64,000 nt of DNA, taken from positions 14,282-78,281 of the forward strand of contig DKUO01000046.1 in assembly GCA_002490705.1 (NCBI GenBank), read 5' to 3'. The position numbers and the translations under genes were made by a program. This DNA comes from Lachnospiraceae bacterium UBA7202. GTDB lineage: Bacteria; Bacillota; Clostridia; Lachnospirales; Lachnospiraceae. How positions within the stretch are numbered: position 1 is the stretch's first letter; every line of letters starts with the position of its first letter. The notes under the pieces were generated by a model. That model saw only the letters and a list, made by a program, of their open reading frames with translations. It was not told where the DNA came from and did not search any database. Below are positions 52,039 to 60,955 of this stretch, piece after piece.

Positions 52039-53916
52039 ATGGAAAAAACTAGAAAACCATTTAATGTAAAATTGTTCTACAGACGGACATGCCTGATTAT
52101 CTATGATGTGATCAGTATTCTTCTGGCCAGCTATGTGGCTATTTTGTGGCGGTATGATTTTCATCTGGATGAGATTCCGAGACATTTCATGCAGCCGATC
52201 GAGCGTTTTTTGCCGATCAACATTGCCGTGACGCTGATTATTTTTTACATTATGCATCTTTACAGCAGTTTGTGGGCTTTTGCGGGAGAAACGGAGCTAC
52301 AGAATATTGTGGTGGCGTGCGTGCTGTCCATGTTGGCGGGGGCTGTGGGCCTGCAGTTTTTTAAGGTGACAAGCCGCGCGGTGCCCAGAAGCTACTATCC
52401 CGCTTACATGGCGGTTCTGGTGGTCTGTATTTTTGCCAGCCGTTTTTCCTATCGCTTTTTCCGGGGATTGAAGCATAAGCAACAGAATAAAAAGAATCGG
52501 ATCTCTGTCATGGTGATCGGCGCCGGCGAGGCGGCAAACCTGATTATCAAGGAGATTGTGAACAGCAATTTCTCCACCATGGTCATTAAATGTATCATTG
52601 ACGACGACAAGGGGAAATGGGGAAGATATATTCAGGGAATCAAGGTCGTGGGCGGCCGGGATAAGATTGTGGAGTGCGCTGACGTCTACGATGTAGATGA
52701 AATTATTGTGGCCATGCCCTCTGCCACCAGAACGGAAATTAAGGGAATTCTGGATATCTGTAAAGATACAAACTGTAAGCTGCGTTCCCTGCCGGGCATG
52801 TATCAGCTGGTGAACGGGGAGGTTAATGTCAGCAAGCTGCGGGATGTGGAATTGGAGGATCTGCTGGGCAGAGAACCGATTACCGTTGATATGGATTCCA
52901 TTCTCGGCTATGTGCAGGGAAAGGTGGTGCTTGTCACCGGCGGCGGCGGTTCCATCGGCAGCGAGCTTTGCAGGCAGATTGCGAATCATAAACCGAAACA
53001 GTTGGTGATTGTGGATATTTACGAGAATTCTGTTTATGACATACAACAGGAGCTGAAGCAGAAATATCCGGAACTGAATTTGGTGGTGTTGATCGCATCT
53101 GTGCGAAACACTAACCGGATGAATTATATTTTTTCCAGGTATAAGCCGAATATCGTCTATCACGCAGCGGCTCACAAGCATGTGCCGTTGATGGAGGATA
53201 GCCCGACGGAAGCCATCAAGAATAATGTTTTCGGTACTTTCAAGACGGCGCAGGCGGCGGCTATGAGCGGTGTGAAACGGTTTGTTATGATCTCTACCGA
53301 TAAGGCGGTGAACCCGACGAATATTATGGGGGCCAGCAAGCGGATCTGTGAGATGATTATTCAGACTTTTGACAAGCACTATGAGACGGAGTTTGTGGCG
53401 GTTCGGTTCGGCAATGTACTTGGCAGCAACGGCAGCGTTATCCCGCTTTTCCGAAAGCAGATTGCGGCGGGCGGCCCGGTGACGGTCACGCACCCGGATA
53501 TCATACGTTATTTTATGACCATACCGGAGGCGGTGTCTCTGGTATTACAGGCGGGCGCATACGCAAAGGGCGGTGAAATTTTCGTCTTGGATATGGGCGA
53601 GCCGGTAAAAATCCTTTCTCTGGCGGAGAACCTGATCAAGCTTTCGGGTTATCGGGTGGGGGAAGACATTAAGATAGAATTTACGGGCCTTCGTCCCGGA
53701 GAGAAGCTCTATGAGGAGCTTTTGATGGATGAGGAGGGCATGAAGGACACGGCGAACCGCATGATTCATATCGGCAAGCCGATTGAGCTGGACGAACACG
53801 AATTTTTTGCACAGTTGAAGGAACTCAAAGACGAGTCTCAGATTGAGAGTTCGGATATCAGGCCGTTGATTCAAAAGATTGTGCCGACGTATCACTATCA
53901 GGACCAGGAGGAATAG
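52039..53916 (+). CDS. Membrane-bound nucleotide-sugar 4,6-dehydratase (PglF/WbpM/CapD-like)
   Basis: The start at 52039 is the first ATG that gives the usual N-terminus; its ribosome site is weak. The 625-residue protein has four TMs at about 15-140, a CoA-binding-like Rossmann segment (VIGAGEAANLIIKEIV), then an SDR domain with LVTGGGGSIGSELCRQI and STDKAVNPTNIMGASKRICE, where Met replaces the SDR Tyr as in PglF/WbpM/FlaA1-type enzymes. It converts UDP-GlcNAc to UDP-4-keto-6-deoxy-GlcNAc. With the aminotransferase that follows after five bases it would make the amino sugar for bacillosamine-like synthesis. Confidence 0.92.
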   Translation: MEKTRKPFNVKLFYRRTCLIIYDVISILLASYVAILWRYDFHLDEIPRHFMQPIERFLPINIAVTLIIFYIMHLYSSLWAFAGETELQNIVVACVLSMLAGAVGLQFFKVTSRAVPRSYYPAYMAVLVVCIFASRFSYRFFRGLKHKQQNKKNRISVMVIGAGEAANLIIKEIVNSNFSTMVIKCIIDDDKGKWGRYIQGIKVVGGRDKIVECADVYDVDEIIVAMPSATRTEIKGILDICKDTNCKLRSLPGMYQLVNGEVNVSKLRDVELEDLLGREPITVDMDSILGYVQGKVVLVTGGGGSIGSELCRQIANHKPKQLVIVDIYENSVYDIQQELKQKYPELNLVVLIASVRNTNRMNYIFSRYKPNIVYHAAAHKHVPLMEDSPTEAIKNNVFGTFKTAQAAAMSGVKRFVMISTDKAVNPTNIMGASKRICEMIIQTFDKHYETEFVAVRFGNVLGSNGSVIPLFRKQIAAGGPVTVTHPDIIRYFMTIPEAVSLVLQAGAYAKGGEIFVLDMGEPVKILSLAENLIKLSGYRVGEDIKIEFTGLRPGEKLYEELLMDEEGMKDTANRMIHIGKPIELDEHEFFAQLKELKDESQIESSDIRPLIQKIVPTYHYQDQEE

Positions 53917-53921
53917 AAATT

Positions 53922-55052
53922 ATGGACAGAAAAAGAATTTATCTTTCGTCCCCTACTATGCACGGGGAGGAGCAGGCGTTTGTAAAGGAGGCTTTTGACA
54001 CAAACTGGGTGGCGCCTCTGGGTCCCAATGTGAATGCCTTTGAAAAGGAGATGGCGGACTATACGGGCTGCGGTCATGCGGCGGCTCTTGCTTCCGGTAC
54101 GGCGGCGATCCATATGGCGCTCCGTCTTTTGGATATTAAGCAGGGGGATGTGGTGTTTGTATCGGATCTGACTTTTTCTGCTTCCTGCAATCCGATTGTA
54201 TATGAAAACGGTACGCCGGTGTTCATCGATGCGGAGCCGGATACGTGGAACATGTCTCCGCAGGCTTTAAAGCGGGCTTATGAGAAATATCCGAACCCGA
54301 AAGCGGTGATTTGCGTGCATCTTTACGGCACGCCTGCGAAACTGGATGATATCATGGAGATCTGTCAGGCCCATGGCACGCCCCTGATCGAGGATGCGGC
54401 GGAATCTTTGGGCAGCACCTACCGGGGGAAGTATACGGGAACATTCGGTAAGTATGGGATCTATTCGTTTAACGGGAATAAAATCATTACCACCTCAGGG
54501 GGCGGTATGTTTGTCTCCGCGGAGGAGGCGGCGGCGAAGAAGGTTACCTTTTTGGCGACGCAGGCCAGAGACCCTGCCAGATATTACCAGCATTCCCAGA
54601 TCGGGTATAACTATCGCATGAGCAATGTCACGGCGGGGATCGGCAGAGGACAGCTTCTTCACATGGAGGAGCATAAGGCGAAGAAAAAGGCGATTTATGA
54701 GCGCTATCGGGATGCCTTTGCAGATGTCCCGGAGATTCAGATGAATCCCATGAATGCGGATGGAGACGCCAATAACTGGCTTTCTTGCATGACGGTTTCG
54801 GCGGATTGCAAAGTCACGCCCGATATGGTAATGGATGCGCTGGACGAGAAACTTAACGCGGAGAGCAGGCCGATCTGGAAGCCTATGCATATGCAGCCAG
54901 TTTTTGCGAACTGCGATTTTTGGCCTCACAATGGGGATGGCAGCAGCGTGGGAGAAGATATTTTTGCAAGAGGACTGTGCCTGCCAAGCGATATTAAGAA
55001 TACGGACGAGGAGATGGAGGCGATTATCTGCACGGTGAAGGGGTTGTTTTAA
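53922..55052 (+). CDS. DegT-family aminotransferase, PglE-like
   Basis: The 376-residue PLP enzyme has RIYLSSPTMHGEEQAFVKEA and FDTNWVAPLGPNVNAFEKEM, which is close to PglE/LegC-type starts, LASGTAAIHMALRLL, PLIEDAAESLGSTYRGKY and YSFNGNKIITTSGGGM (Lys for the Schiff base). It would aminate the product of the dehydratase just upstream to UDP-QuiNAc4N, and an acetyltransferase would then give the diacetyl form. CAGGAGGAATAGAAATT precedes the ATG. It is distinct from pseC and rffA in motif detail. Confidence 0.88.
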   Translation: MDRKRIYLSSPTMHGEEQAFVKEAFDTNWVAPLGPNVNAFEKEMADYTGCGHAAALASGTAAIHMALRLLDIKQGDVVFVSDLTFSASCNPIVYENGTPVFIDAEPDTWNMSPQALKRAYEKYPNPKAVICVHLYGTPAKLDDIMEICQAHGTPLIEDAAESLGSTYRGKYTGTFGKYGIYSFNGNKIITTSGGGMFVSAEEAAAKKVTFLATQARDPARYYQHSQIGYNYRMSNVTAGIGRGQLLHMEEHKAKKKAIYERYRDAFADVPEIQMNPMNADGDANNWLSCMTVSADCKVTPDMVMDALDEKLNAESRPIWKPMHMQPVFANCDFWPHNGDGSSVGEDIFARGLCLPSDIKNTDEEMEAIICTVKGLF

Positions 55053-55056
55053 AGGG

Positions 55057-55299
55057 ATGAGAGATATATTTGAGGAAAAAGATAAGGTGCAGATGTGTGA
55101 TGAGATTGCGGTTTTTTTCAAAGAAGAGCACGATCTGGAACTGGGTGTGATCGGAACCGGGAAGATTCTTGATTTCTTTCAGGAAATGCTGGGAGACCGA
55201 ATTTATAATAAGGCACTGGATGATGCGAAAAGGTTTTATAAAAAGTATGCGGATAACATGGAGACAGATTATTATGTGCTGTATAAAGATATTAGATAG
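55057..55299 (+). CDS. DUF2164-like small protein
   Basis: The 80-residue protein has VQMCDEIAVFFKEEHDLELG, then GTGKILDFFQEMLGDRIYNK and ALDDAKRF, which follows the DUF2164 layout (helix, E-L-G, LLDFF, YN-A). The function of DUF2164 is unknown. It starts four bases after the aminotransferase stop with AAAGGG right at the ATG, so it may depend on upstream translation. A long terminator follows, closing the transcript of the aminotransferase block. Confidence 0.7.
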   Translation: MRDIFEEKDKVQMCDEIAVFFKEEHDLELGVIGTGKILDFFQEMLGDRIYNKALDDAKRFYKKYADNMETDYYVLYKDIR

Positions 55300-55330
55300 A
55301 TAATAATATAAACAGTAATAACTCGGTTGA

Positions 55331-55375
55331 AAAGTAAAGTTATTTTGATACGTCAAAATAACTTTACTTTTTTTA
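55331..55375 (+). terminator. Strong rho-independent terminator
   Basis: AAAGTAAAGTTATTTTGA (55331-55348) and TCAAAATAACTTTACTTT (55353-55370) form a perfect 18-bp stem with a four-base loop, then TTTTT. The A-run on the other side makes it possibly bidirectional. Confidence 0.92.
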
Positions 55376-55446
55376 AATATTATTCTATTATAATTACATG
55401 GATAGAGAGCATACTGTAGATATATTATTTGCCATGGAGGATTGCC

Positions 55447-56637
55447 ATGATTATTCGGGAACAAATTTTAAATAAAATAAGACCGTTTTATGACAGTGAA
55501 CTGATCAAAGTCCTGATTGGCCTGCGACGTTCGGGTAAATCGGTGATTTTACGACAGATTATGGACGAACTGACAGAAAACGGCGTTGAGGAATCGCAGA
55601 TCATTTATATAAACTTTGAGGATTTTCAATATTCGTATATTACAGATGCGGAAAAACTCTATCAATATATTTGTGAACAAAAAAAAAATGAAAAGAAATA
55701 TTATCTCTTCTTTGATGAAATACAGATGGTAAATGAATTTGAACGTGTGATCAATTCCTTCCGGGCGACTTGGGATGTAAGTATTTTTATCACCGGATCT
55801 AACGGAAAGCTGTTGTCGGGCGAGCTGGCGACTTTGCTGTCTGGCAGGTATGTGAGCTTTCGGATCACGCCGTTTTCCTTTATTGAATATTGCAAGATCA
55901 GGCAGATAGAGGAGCCTTCGGATGATGACCTGATTGAATATATGAACTGGGGAGGTATGCCGCAGCGGTTTTCCATGAAGGGGGAAACGGAGACGAGAAC
56001 TTTTTTACGAGATTTATATAATTCCATTGTGCTACGGGATATTGTGCAGAGAACAGGGGCGAAGGAGGTTGACCTGATCAACCGTATTATGGAGTATCTG
56101 ATGCTGAATCCGTCCCAGACCTTTTCGGCAAAGGGAATTTTGAATTACTTTAAGAGTGTGGATCGTACAGTCAGTGCGCAGACGCTGTATAATTATTTGG
56201 AGCATATACAGACTTCACTGATTGTCAGCAAGGCGCAGCGTTATGATATTCGCGGGAAGCAGCTTCTCACGACGTTGGATAAATATTTTCTGACGGATCT
56301 GGGGCTGGGGCGGATTCATAACAGCGGTTATAAACTGGAAATGGGCGCCATGCTTGAAAATATTGTATATAATGAACTTAAGAACAGGGATTATGAAGTG
56401 TATGTCGGAAAGATACCAAACGGAGAAGTGGATTTTGTCGCGGTGAGAGGTGATAAAAGAGAGTATTATCAGGTGGCGTATTATCTGGCGGAGCAGTCGG
56501 TGGTTGACAGGGAGTTTGGCGCTTTTTCGGCGATTGCGGACAATTATCCGAAGTATGTGCTTTCCATGGATAAACACGACTTTTCAAGGGACGGGATTAT
56601 TCATAAGAATATGATTACGTTTTTGATGGAGGGTTAG
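55447..56637 (+). CDS. ATP-binding protein with AAA and DUF4143 domains
   Basis: The start at 55447 follows GGAGGATTGCC. The 396-residue protein has KVLIGLRRSGKSVILRQIMD (Walker A GLRRSGKS, residues about 24-31), YLFFDEIQMVNEF (Walker B FFDEIQ) and ITGSNGKLLSGELATLLSGR (sensor-1-like). The C-terminal part has a PD-(D/E)xK-like stretch PNGEVDFVAV typical of DUF4143 proteins. These are common in accessory regions, and their role is unproven. A strong terminator stands on each side, so it is an independent insert in the glycan locus. Confidence 0.88.
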   Translation: MIIREQILNKIRPFYDSELIKVLIGLRRSGKSVILRQIMDELTENGVEESQIIYINFEDFQYSYITDAEKLYQYICEQKKNEKKYYLFFDEIQMVNEFERVINSFRATWDVSIFITGSNGKLLSGELATLLSGRYVSFRITPFSFIEYCKIRQIEEPSDDDLIEYMNWGGMPQRFSMKGETETRTFLRDLYNSIVLRDIVQRTGAKEVDLINRIMEYLMLNPSQTFSAKGILNYFKSVDRTVSAQTLYNYLEHIQTSLIVSKAQRYDIRGKQLLTTLDKYFLTDLGLGRIHNSGYKLEMGAMLENIVYNELKNRDYEVYVGKIPNGEVDFVAVRGDKREYYQVAYYLAEQSVVDREFGAFSAIADNYPKYVLSMDKHDFSRDGIIHKNMITFLMEG

Positions 56638-56643
56638 GGCGAA

Positions 56644-56710
56644 AAGCCACAGTTATCATAGCAGTTTTTGTATTTTTTGCAAAATCTGTAACGATAACTG
56701 TGGTTTTGTT
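56644..56710 (+). terminator. Rho-independent terminator after the ATPase gene
   Basis: CCACAGTTATC (56647-56657) and GATAACTGTGG (56693-56703) are perfect complements (11 bp), extended by flanking A/T pairs and followed by TTTTGTTTT. The loop is long and AT-rich, so the hairpin may have an inner structure. Confidence 0.75.
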
Positions 56711-56790
56711 TTATGATGCGGGAAATTTCCTGCCGGCAAAAATACTTGGCAAAATCGCAGTATCTTCATATGAAATTCATACCACCATGC

Positions 56791-56796
56791 TAAAAT
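56791..56796 (+). promoter_or_regulatory. Extended -10 promoter of the two-component/ABC operon
   Basis: TAAAAT with TG one base upstream (TGCTAAAAT). The -35 (ATATGA region) is weak, as expected if an activator is needed. It lies 37 bases before the regulator start. Confidence 0.45.
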
Positions 56797-56832
56797 AAAA
56801 CCGTGCACAGGAAAAGGAGAGCAATAAGGGAC

Positions 56833-57486
56833 ATGAACATTTTATTTCTGGAAGACGAGCCGACGATACGGGAAGTGCTGACGGAGTACATGAAAATGCA
56901 GAATTACAGGGTTATCTGTGCTACGGACGGGGAAGAGGCGCTGAAACTTCTCGGAAAACAGCAATTTGATATGGCGGTGCTGGACATTATGGTGCCGAAA
57001 GTGAGCGGTTTAGAAGTTTTGCAGTACATCAAGGAACACAGCCCGGACATGGCGACCATTATGCTCACGGCCTTGGATGATGAAAGAACGCAGGTACAGG
57101 CGTTTAATTTGTATGCCGATGATTATGTGATCAAGCCCGTATCGCCTATTATTCTGTTGAAGAGAATGGAAACAATTCTGCGGCGCGTGAAGAGAACCGG
57201 GGCACAGCAGGAAAAAGGACTTGCCATTCACGATGACGCTTATCAGGCTTTTTTTGACGGAAAGTCTTTGGAGCTTACGCTGAGTGAGTTCTTGCTGTTA
57301 CAGGTTTTGATGAAGGAGCCGAGTCGGGTCTTCACGAGAGAACAGTTGATTCTCAAGATTTTTAATGAGGATTATGTGGGAAATGACAGAATCATAGATG
57401 CACATGTCAAAAATCTGCGCAAAAAACTGCCGGTAGACTGTATTAAAACAGTGATCGGAGTGGGATATCAATTTCGGGAGGAATAA
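56833..57486 (+). CDS. OmpR-family response regulator
   Basis: The start at 56833 gives MNILFLEDEPTIREVLTEYM and has AAGGAG and AAGGG upstream. The 217-residue protein has a receiver domain with DE at 8-9, Asp51 as the phospho-acceptor in VLDIMVPK, Thr/Lys at MLTAL and VIKPVSP, and a winged-helix domain with LTLSEFLLLQVLMKEPSRVF and DAHVKNLRKKL. It is read with the kinase and ABC genes two bases on. It probably controls the ABC genes. Confidence 0.95.
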   Translation: MNILFLEDEPTIREVLTEYMKMQNYRVICATDGEEALKLLGKQQFDMAVLDIMVPKVSGLEVLQYIKEHSPDMATIMLTALDDERTQVQAFNLYADDYVIKPVSPIILLKRMETILRRVKRTGAQQEKGLAIHDDAYQAFFDGKSLELTLSEFLLLQVLMKEPSRVFTREQLILKIFNEDYVGNDRIIDAHVKNLRKKLPVDCIKTVIGVGYQFREE

Positions 57487-57488
57487 GG

Positions 57489-59126
57489 ATGGGACTCAAA
57501 AAAAAGACTTTTTTGTACAGCATTGTGCTGGCAGTGATCATGACTGCTTTTGTTATGGGATACTTTGTGCTGATGCTACCGTCGTTGTATGTGGATTATG
57601 TGATGGACAGCAATCTGGAATCGGTTATAGAGATTCAGAAAGGGTATATGGAAGAGAGAAGCTATGAAAATCTGAGGGTGAAGAATCCGTCGTCGGTGTT
57701 TACCATGGAAGTGCCGAATGTTGGGGATCAAGTTTATGTAACAGGGAAATTTTTTAAGCTCACGTTCACCGTACAGGATGAGGAGCTACAGGCGCTTTTG
57801 GACCGCACCAGAACCATGATGGGAGACGTGGAGCGCTTAGGACAGTCGGAGAATGCGGATGGAGCGGATCTGTTTGACAGTGAATGGCAGGAGGATTTTA
57901 CGAGGTATTTTGGCCAGTGGAAGGATAAATTCAGTGATATATTCGCCAAACAGCGTCTCTTTTCTGAGGATGCACCGGTTACAGTCGAGCTAGAGCAAAA
58001 GGAACAGGGCGGCGGACAAAATTATAGGGACGAATACGATAAACTGCACATCGGGTCAGGAGATACCGTCGTGTATGAGGGAGGCGTGTCGGACGGCGAT
58101 TACAGTTATACCACCTATATTGCGGCAGGACGGACGCAGGATGCACTCATTATCACGGCATTGCCTACCATGACGCCGCAGATGGGGGAGATTACACCGG
58201 TTGTCATGGGAAGTCTGCCGATGATTGTTGCCGTCATTTTTCTGATGGTGTTGATTTCTTCCGGCTTTTTTTCGGGAAAGATTGTGAATCCGATCATCAG
58301 GCTTGCCAACCATGCGGAGAGCATGGGACTGACAGAGGGCTTTGAGCCGGCTGAGTTTGTGTCTGTTTCAGACGGTAAAGACGAAATCAGTCAATTGGGG
58401 AGAAATCTAAGCGATTTGTACGGCAGACTGCGCAAAAATTACGAAGAATTGGAACAGAAGAACAGCCTGTTGAAAGAGGAAAACGAACGCAGGGAGATAT
58501 TCTTGCGGGCATCCTCCCATCAGCTAAAGACCCCGATTGCAGCGGCGCTTCTTTTGGTGGAAGGGATGATGAACGAGGTCGGGAAGTACAAGGACACGAA
58601 GGCATATCTGCCGGAAGTAAAAAAACAGTTGTTATCTATGAGGAAAATCGTGGAGGATATTCTGTATCTGAATTACCGTGCAGAAAATATACAGCCGGAG
58701 GAAGTGGCAGTCGAAGCGCTGGCGCAGGAACTGATGCGGGATTATGCCGTGCAGACAGAGGACAAGGGTCTGCGGGTGTCGGCCGCAGGAAGCGGCGTTG
58801 TGTTTACGGACAGGGAGATTCTCAAAAAAATAGTCGATAATCTGTTGTCCAATGCGATCCAGTACACACCGGAGCAGCAGGAAATTACCATCGGGATCAG
58901 CAACGGGGAGATATGCATCACGAACTACGGCGTGACGATTGACGACAAGCTGCTGCCGAATCTGTTAGAGCCGTTTGTCAGCAGCGACGGCGGCGGGAAA
59001 GGCAAAGGTCTTGGACTGTATGTAGCCGCTTATTACAGCAGACTTATGGGATATGATCTGAGAGTTGATAATATTGAGAACGGCGTACAGGCAGTTTTAT
59101 CTTTTAAGAGGGAAGCAAGGCAATAG
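57489..59126 (+). CDS. Sensor histidine kinase
   Basis: GGGAGGAATAAGG precedes the ATG. The 545-residue protein has TM1 at about 10-32, an outer sensing region of about 200 residues, TM2 at about 240-260, a HAMP-like linker, a coiled stretch YEELEQKNSLLKEENERREI, then the H box LRASSHQLKTPIAAALLLVE with His344. The N box KIVDNLLSNAIQYTP and G box SSDGGGKGKGLGLYVAAYYS follow. It is a membrane kinase sensing an outside signal, as BceS-like kinases do but with a full outer domain. Confidence 0.95.
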   Translation: MGLKKKTFLYSIVLAVIMTAFVMGYFVLMLPSLYVDYVMDSNLESVIEIQKGYMEERSYENLRVKNPSSVFTMEVPNVGDQVYVTGKFFKLTFTVQDEELQALLDRTRTMMGDVERLGQSENADGADLFDSEWQEDFTRYFGQWKDKFSDIFAKQRLFSEDAPVTVELEQKEQGGGQNYRDEYDKLHIGSGDTVVYEGGVSDGDYSYTTYIAAGRTQDALIITALPTMTPQMGEITPVVMGSLPMIVAVIFLMVLISSGFFSGKIVNPIIRLANHAESMGLTEGFEPAEFVSVSDGKDEISQLGRNLSDLYGRLRKNYEELEQKNSLLKEENERREIFLRASSHQLKTPIAAALLLVEGMMNEVGKYKDTKAYLPEVKKQLLSMRKIVEDILYLNYRAENIQPEEVAVEALAQELMRDYAVQTEDKGLRVSAAGSGVVFTDREILKKIVDNLLSNAIQYTPEQQEITIGISNGEICITNYGVTIDDKLLPNLLEPFVSSDGGGKGKGLGLYVAAYYSRLMGYDLRVDNIENGVQAVLSFKREARQ

Positions 59127-59154
59127 GGTTAAATGCACAGGAACGGAGGGAAAT

Positions 59155-60042
59155 ATGCTGCTTACCATCAAACAATTGCAGGTAAAATACGGGAATCATA
59201 CCGCTTTACAGATAAACAGTCCGCTTGGCTTTGAGAAGGGAGAGCGCATTGGTGTAATCGGCTCCAACGGGGCGGGGAAAACAACGCTTGTGAAGGCGAT
59301 CTTAGGATTAACAAAGTATGAAGGCAGGATTATAACAGATCTGAAGCCGGAACAAATGGCGGCGCATATGCAGAACAATGCGTATGTGACGACCATGTCG
59401 GTTAAGCGGATCATGGAGACGGTTTTGGATACGAAGATAAAGGAAAATAAAGAGTTGCAGGAGTTGATTGCCTTTTTTGAATTTGAGAAATGCTTGTCCA
59501 AAAGGTATTCGGCGCTTTCGGGCGGGCAGAAACAGAAGTTTACCATCATTATGGTTATGATGCAGAAGGCGGAACTGACTTTTTATGACGAAGTTACATC
59601 GGGGTTGGATTTTGAGACGAGGCAGAAGCTGATGGAAAAAATGGTGGAGTGGTATCGGGATAAAGAGGATTCTCTGATTATCGTGTCCCACTATTATGAA
59701 GAATTGGAGCAGCTTGCGGATAAGATACTGCTGTTGGATCAGGGAAAAGTCATCGCTTACGGAAAAACACAGGAATTGTTCAGGACATACTGCGGGGACG
59801 CGATTTTCATTCTCGATAACAATCCGGTAAACGAAAGTCTGACGAAGGGGTTCCGCGCTTTGAAATCTCCGAATCATCTGATCGCATTGGCCTGCCGGGA
59901 TAAGGAGGAGGAGAGAAGGCTGCTGTCTATTCTGGTGGACAACGACGTGAATTTTAAACGGAGCAGTTCGGATATTGAGATTATGTCGATCAACGCCAGA
60001 GAACAGTTTTATGGGAAGGCGCAGGGAGGGAAAGACAGATGA
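59155..60042 (+). CDS. ABC transporter ATP-binding protein
   Basis: The start at 59155 follows GGAACGGAGGGAAAT. The 295-residue protein has Walker A GSNGAGKTT (about 36-44), a Q-loop-like region, the signature LSGGQKQKFTI and Walker B ELTFYDEVTSGLDFE, with HYYEELEQLADKILLLDQG. It resembles the ATPase of ABC-2-type drug or lantibiotic exporters. The 100-residue C-terminus extends past the core. It overlaps the permease gene by four bases. Control by the upstream two-component system is likely. Confidence 0.93.
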   Translation: MLLTIKQLQVKYGNHTALQINSPLGFEKGERIGVIGSNGAGKTTLVKAILGLTKYEGRIITDLKPEQMAAHMQNNAYVTTMSVKRIMETVLDTKIKENKELQELIAFFEFEKCLSKRYSALSGGQKQKFTIIMVMMQKAELTFYDEVTSGLDFETRQKLMEKMVEWYRDKEDSLIIVSHYYEELEQLADKILLLDQGKVIAYGKTQELFRTYCGDAIFILDNNPVNESLTKGFRALKSPNHLIALACRDKEEERRLLSILVDNDVNFKRSSSDIEIMSINAREQFYGKAQGGKDR

Positions 60043-60809
60043 AACGAAAAAAATGTAATCTAAATATGGTTTTATACGAGCTTTGTAACATCAATGGCAA
60101 TTTTATGACGCACTTTTTCGGAATCGTGTTTCCCAATATCATGACGTTTATTTTCTCGAAAACAATCGGCGCACAGGTGCCGGAAGCGGCAAGAGACAAG
60201 GTAACCGTATCCATTATGCTCAGTATGTCGCTTATTATTCCGATGTCCATTATGTTTATCGGATACGGCGCGCTGTATTCGCAGGAAGTGGAGCGTGAAG
60301 TGCCGCTCAGAATGCGATTGTTCGGGTTTCATGAGAGAAGTCTTCTGGCGGCGAAAATTATTGCGCATATGATTGTCATGACTGCCGCCTTTGTGATTTA
60401 TGCCGTGTTTCAAATGATTACGATGGACATTCCGAAACCGGCCGCCTCGTCGGTGATCTGTCTGTTGGCATCGCTGTATCTGATCGGGATCATCCTTTTG
60501 GTAATTGCCCATTCCCTTGCAGAAATTTTCCGAAAATTCGGCATTACATTTGGGATTACTATGACGGTTTATTTTATGCTGATGATGCTGACCGGTATGA
60601 TGGGGATCTCTACGGATCAGCTCCCGGAGGCGGCGAGAAAGGCGGCGGCCACACTGCCTATGACCTATGTCAGCAATGATTTTGCCGATTTCTGGACAGG
60701 GGGTCCCTATAATTTCATGCCCTTTATCCAATCGTTGATCTTTTTTGGCGCAATCGCCGGAATTTTGCTGCTGTATGCGCAGTATCGGAACGGGAGAAAT
60801 CTTAAGTAG
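60039..60809 (+). CDS. ABC-2-type transporter permease
   Basis: The ATG overlaps the ATPase stop (ATGA). The 256-residue protein has about six TMs: one near 22-40, then IIPMSIMFIGYGALYS, IIAHMIVMTAAFVIYAVFQM, VICLLASLYLIGIILLVIAH and further ones. YVSNDFADFWTGG lies before the last helix, as in ABC-2 permeases. The pair with the ATPase and kinase looks like a stress- or peptide-responsive exporter. It may be unrelated to glycans. Confidence 0.88.
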   Translation: MKRKKCNLNMVLYELCNINGNFMTHFFGIVFPNIMTFIFSKTIGAQVPEAARDKVTVSIMLSMSLIIPMSIMFIGYGALYSQEVEREVPLRMRLFGFHERSLLAAKIIAHMIVMTAAFVIYAVFQMITMDIPKPAASSVICLLASLYLIGIILLVIAHSLAEIFRKFGITFGITMTVYFMLMMLTGMMGISTDQLPEAARKAAATLPMTYVSNDFADFWTGGPYNFMPFIQSLIFFGAIAGILLLYAQYRNGRNLK

Positions 60810-60850
60810 AGGAAGGAAATCGGGTTTGCCGGACCGGTATGATAATTTGA

Positions 60851-60879
60851 TTGAGGCAGTGGAGGGGGTGTGATATAAT
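60851..60879 (+). promoter_or_regulatory. Promoter and short leader of the PglC-like gene
   Basis: TTGAGG (60851-60856), a 17-bp spacer and perfect TATAAT (60874-60879) with TG one base upstream. A leader of about 70 bases follows. It contains CCGCAG and CTGCGG, which can form a small hairpin. I do not recognise a riboswitch class. Confidence 0.7.
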
Positions 60880-60955
60880 AAACTCGATGGCAGCCGCAGA
60901 TTTTCGAGTGTGCACTGCGGGTAAGACATAATTTATCCTCAGAGAGGAATAATAA

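Noticed and set aside
52297..53493. Minus-strand open frame (398 codons) opposite the dehydratase
   Set aside because: Opposite strand of a PglF/WbpM-like gene; no motifs.
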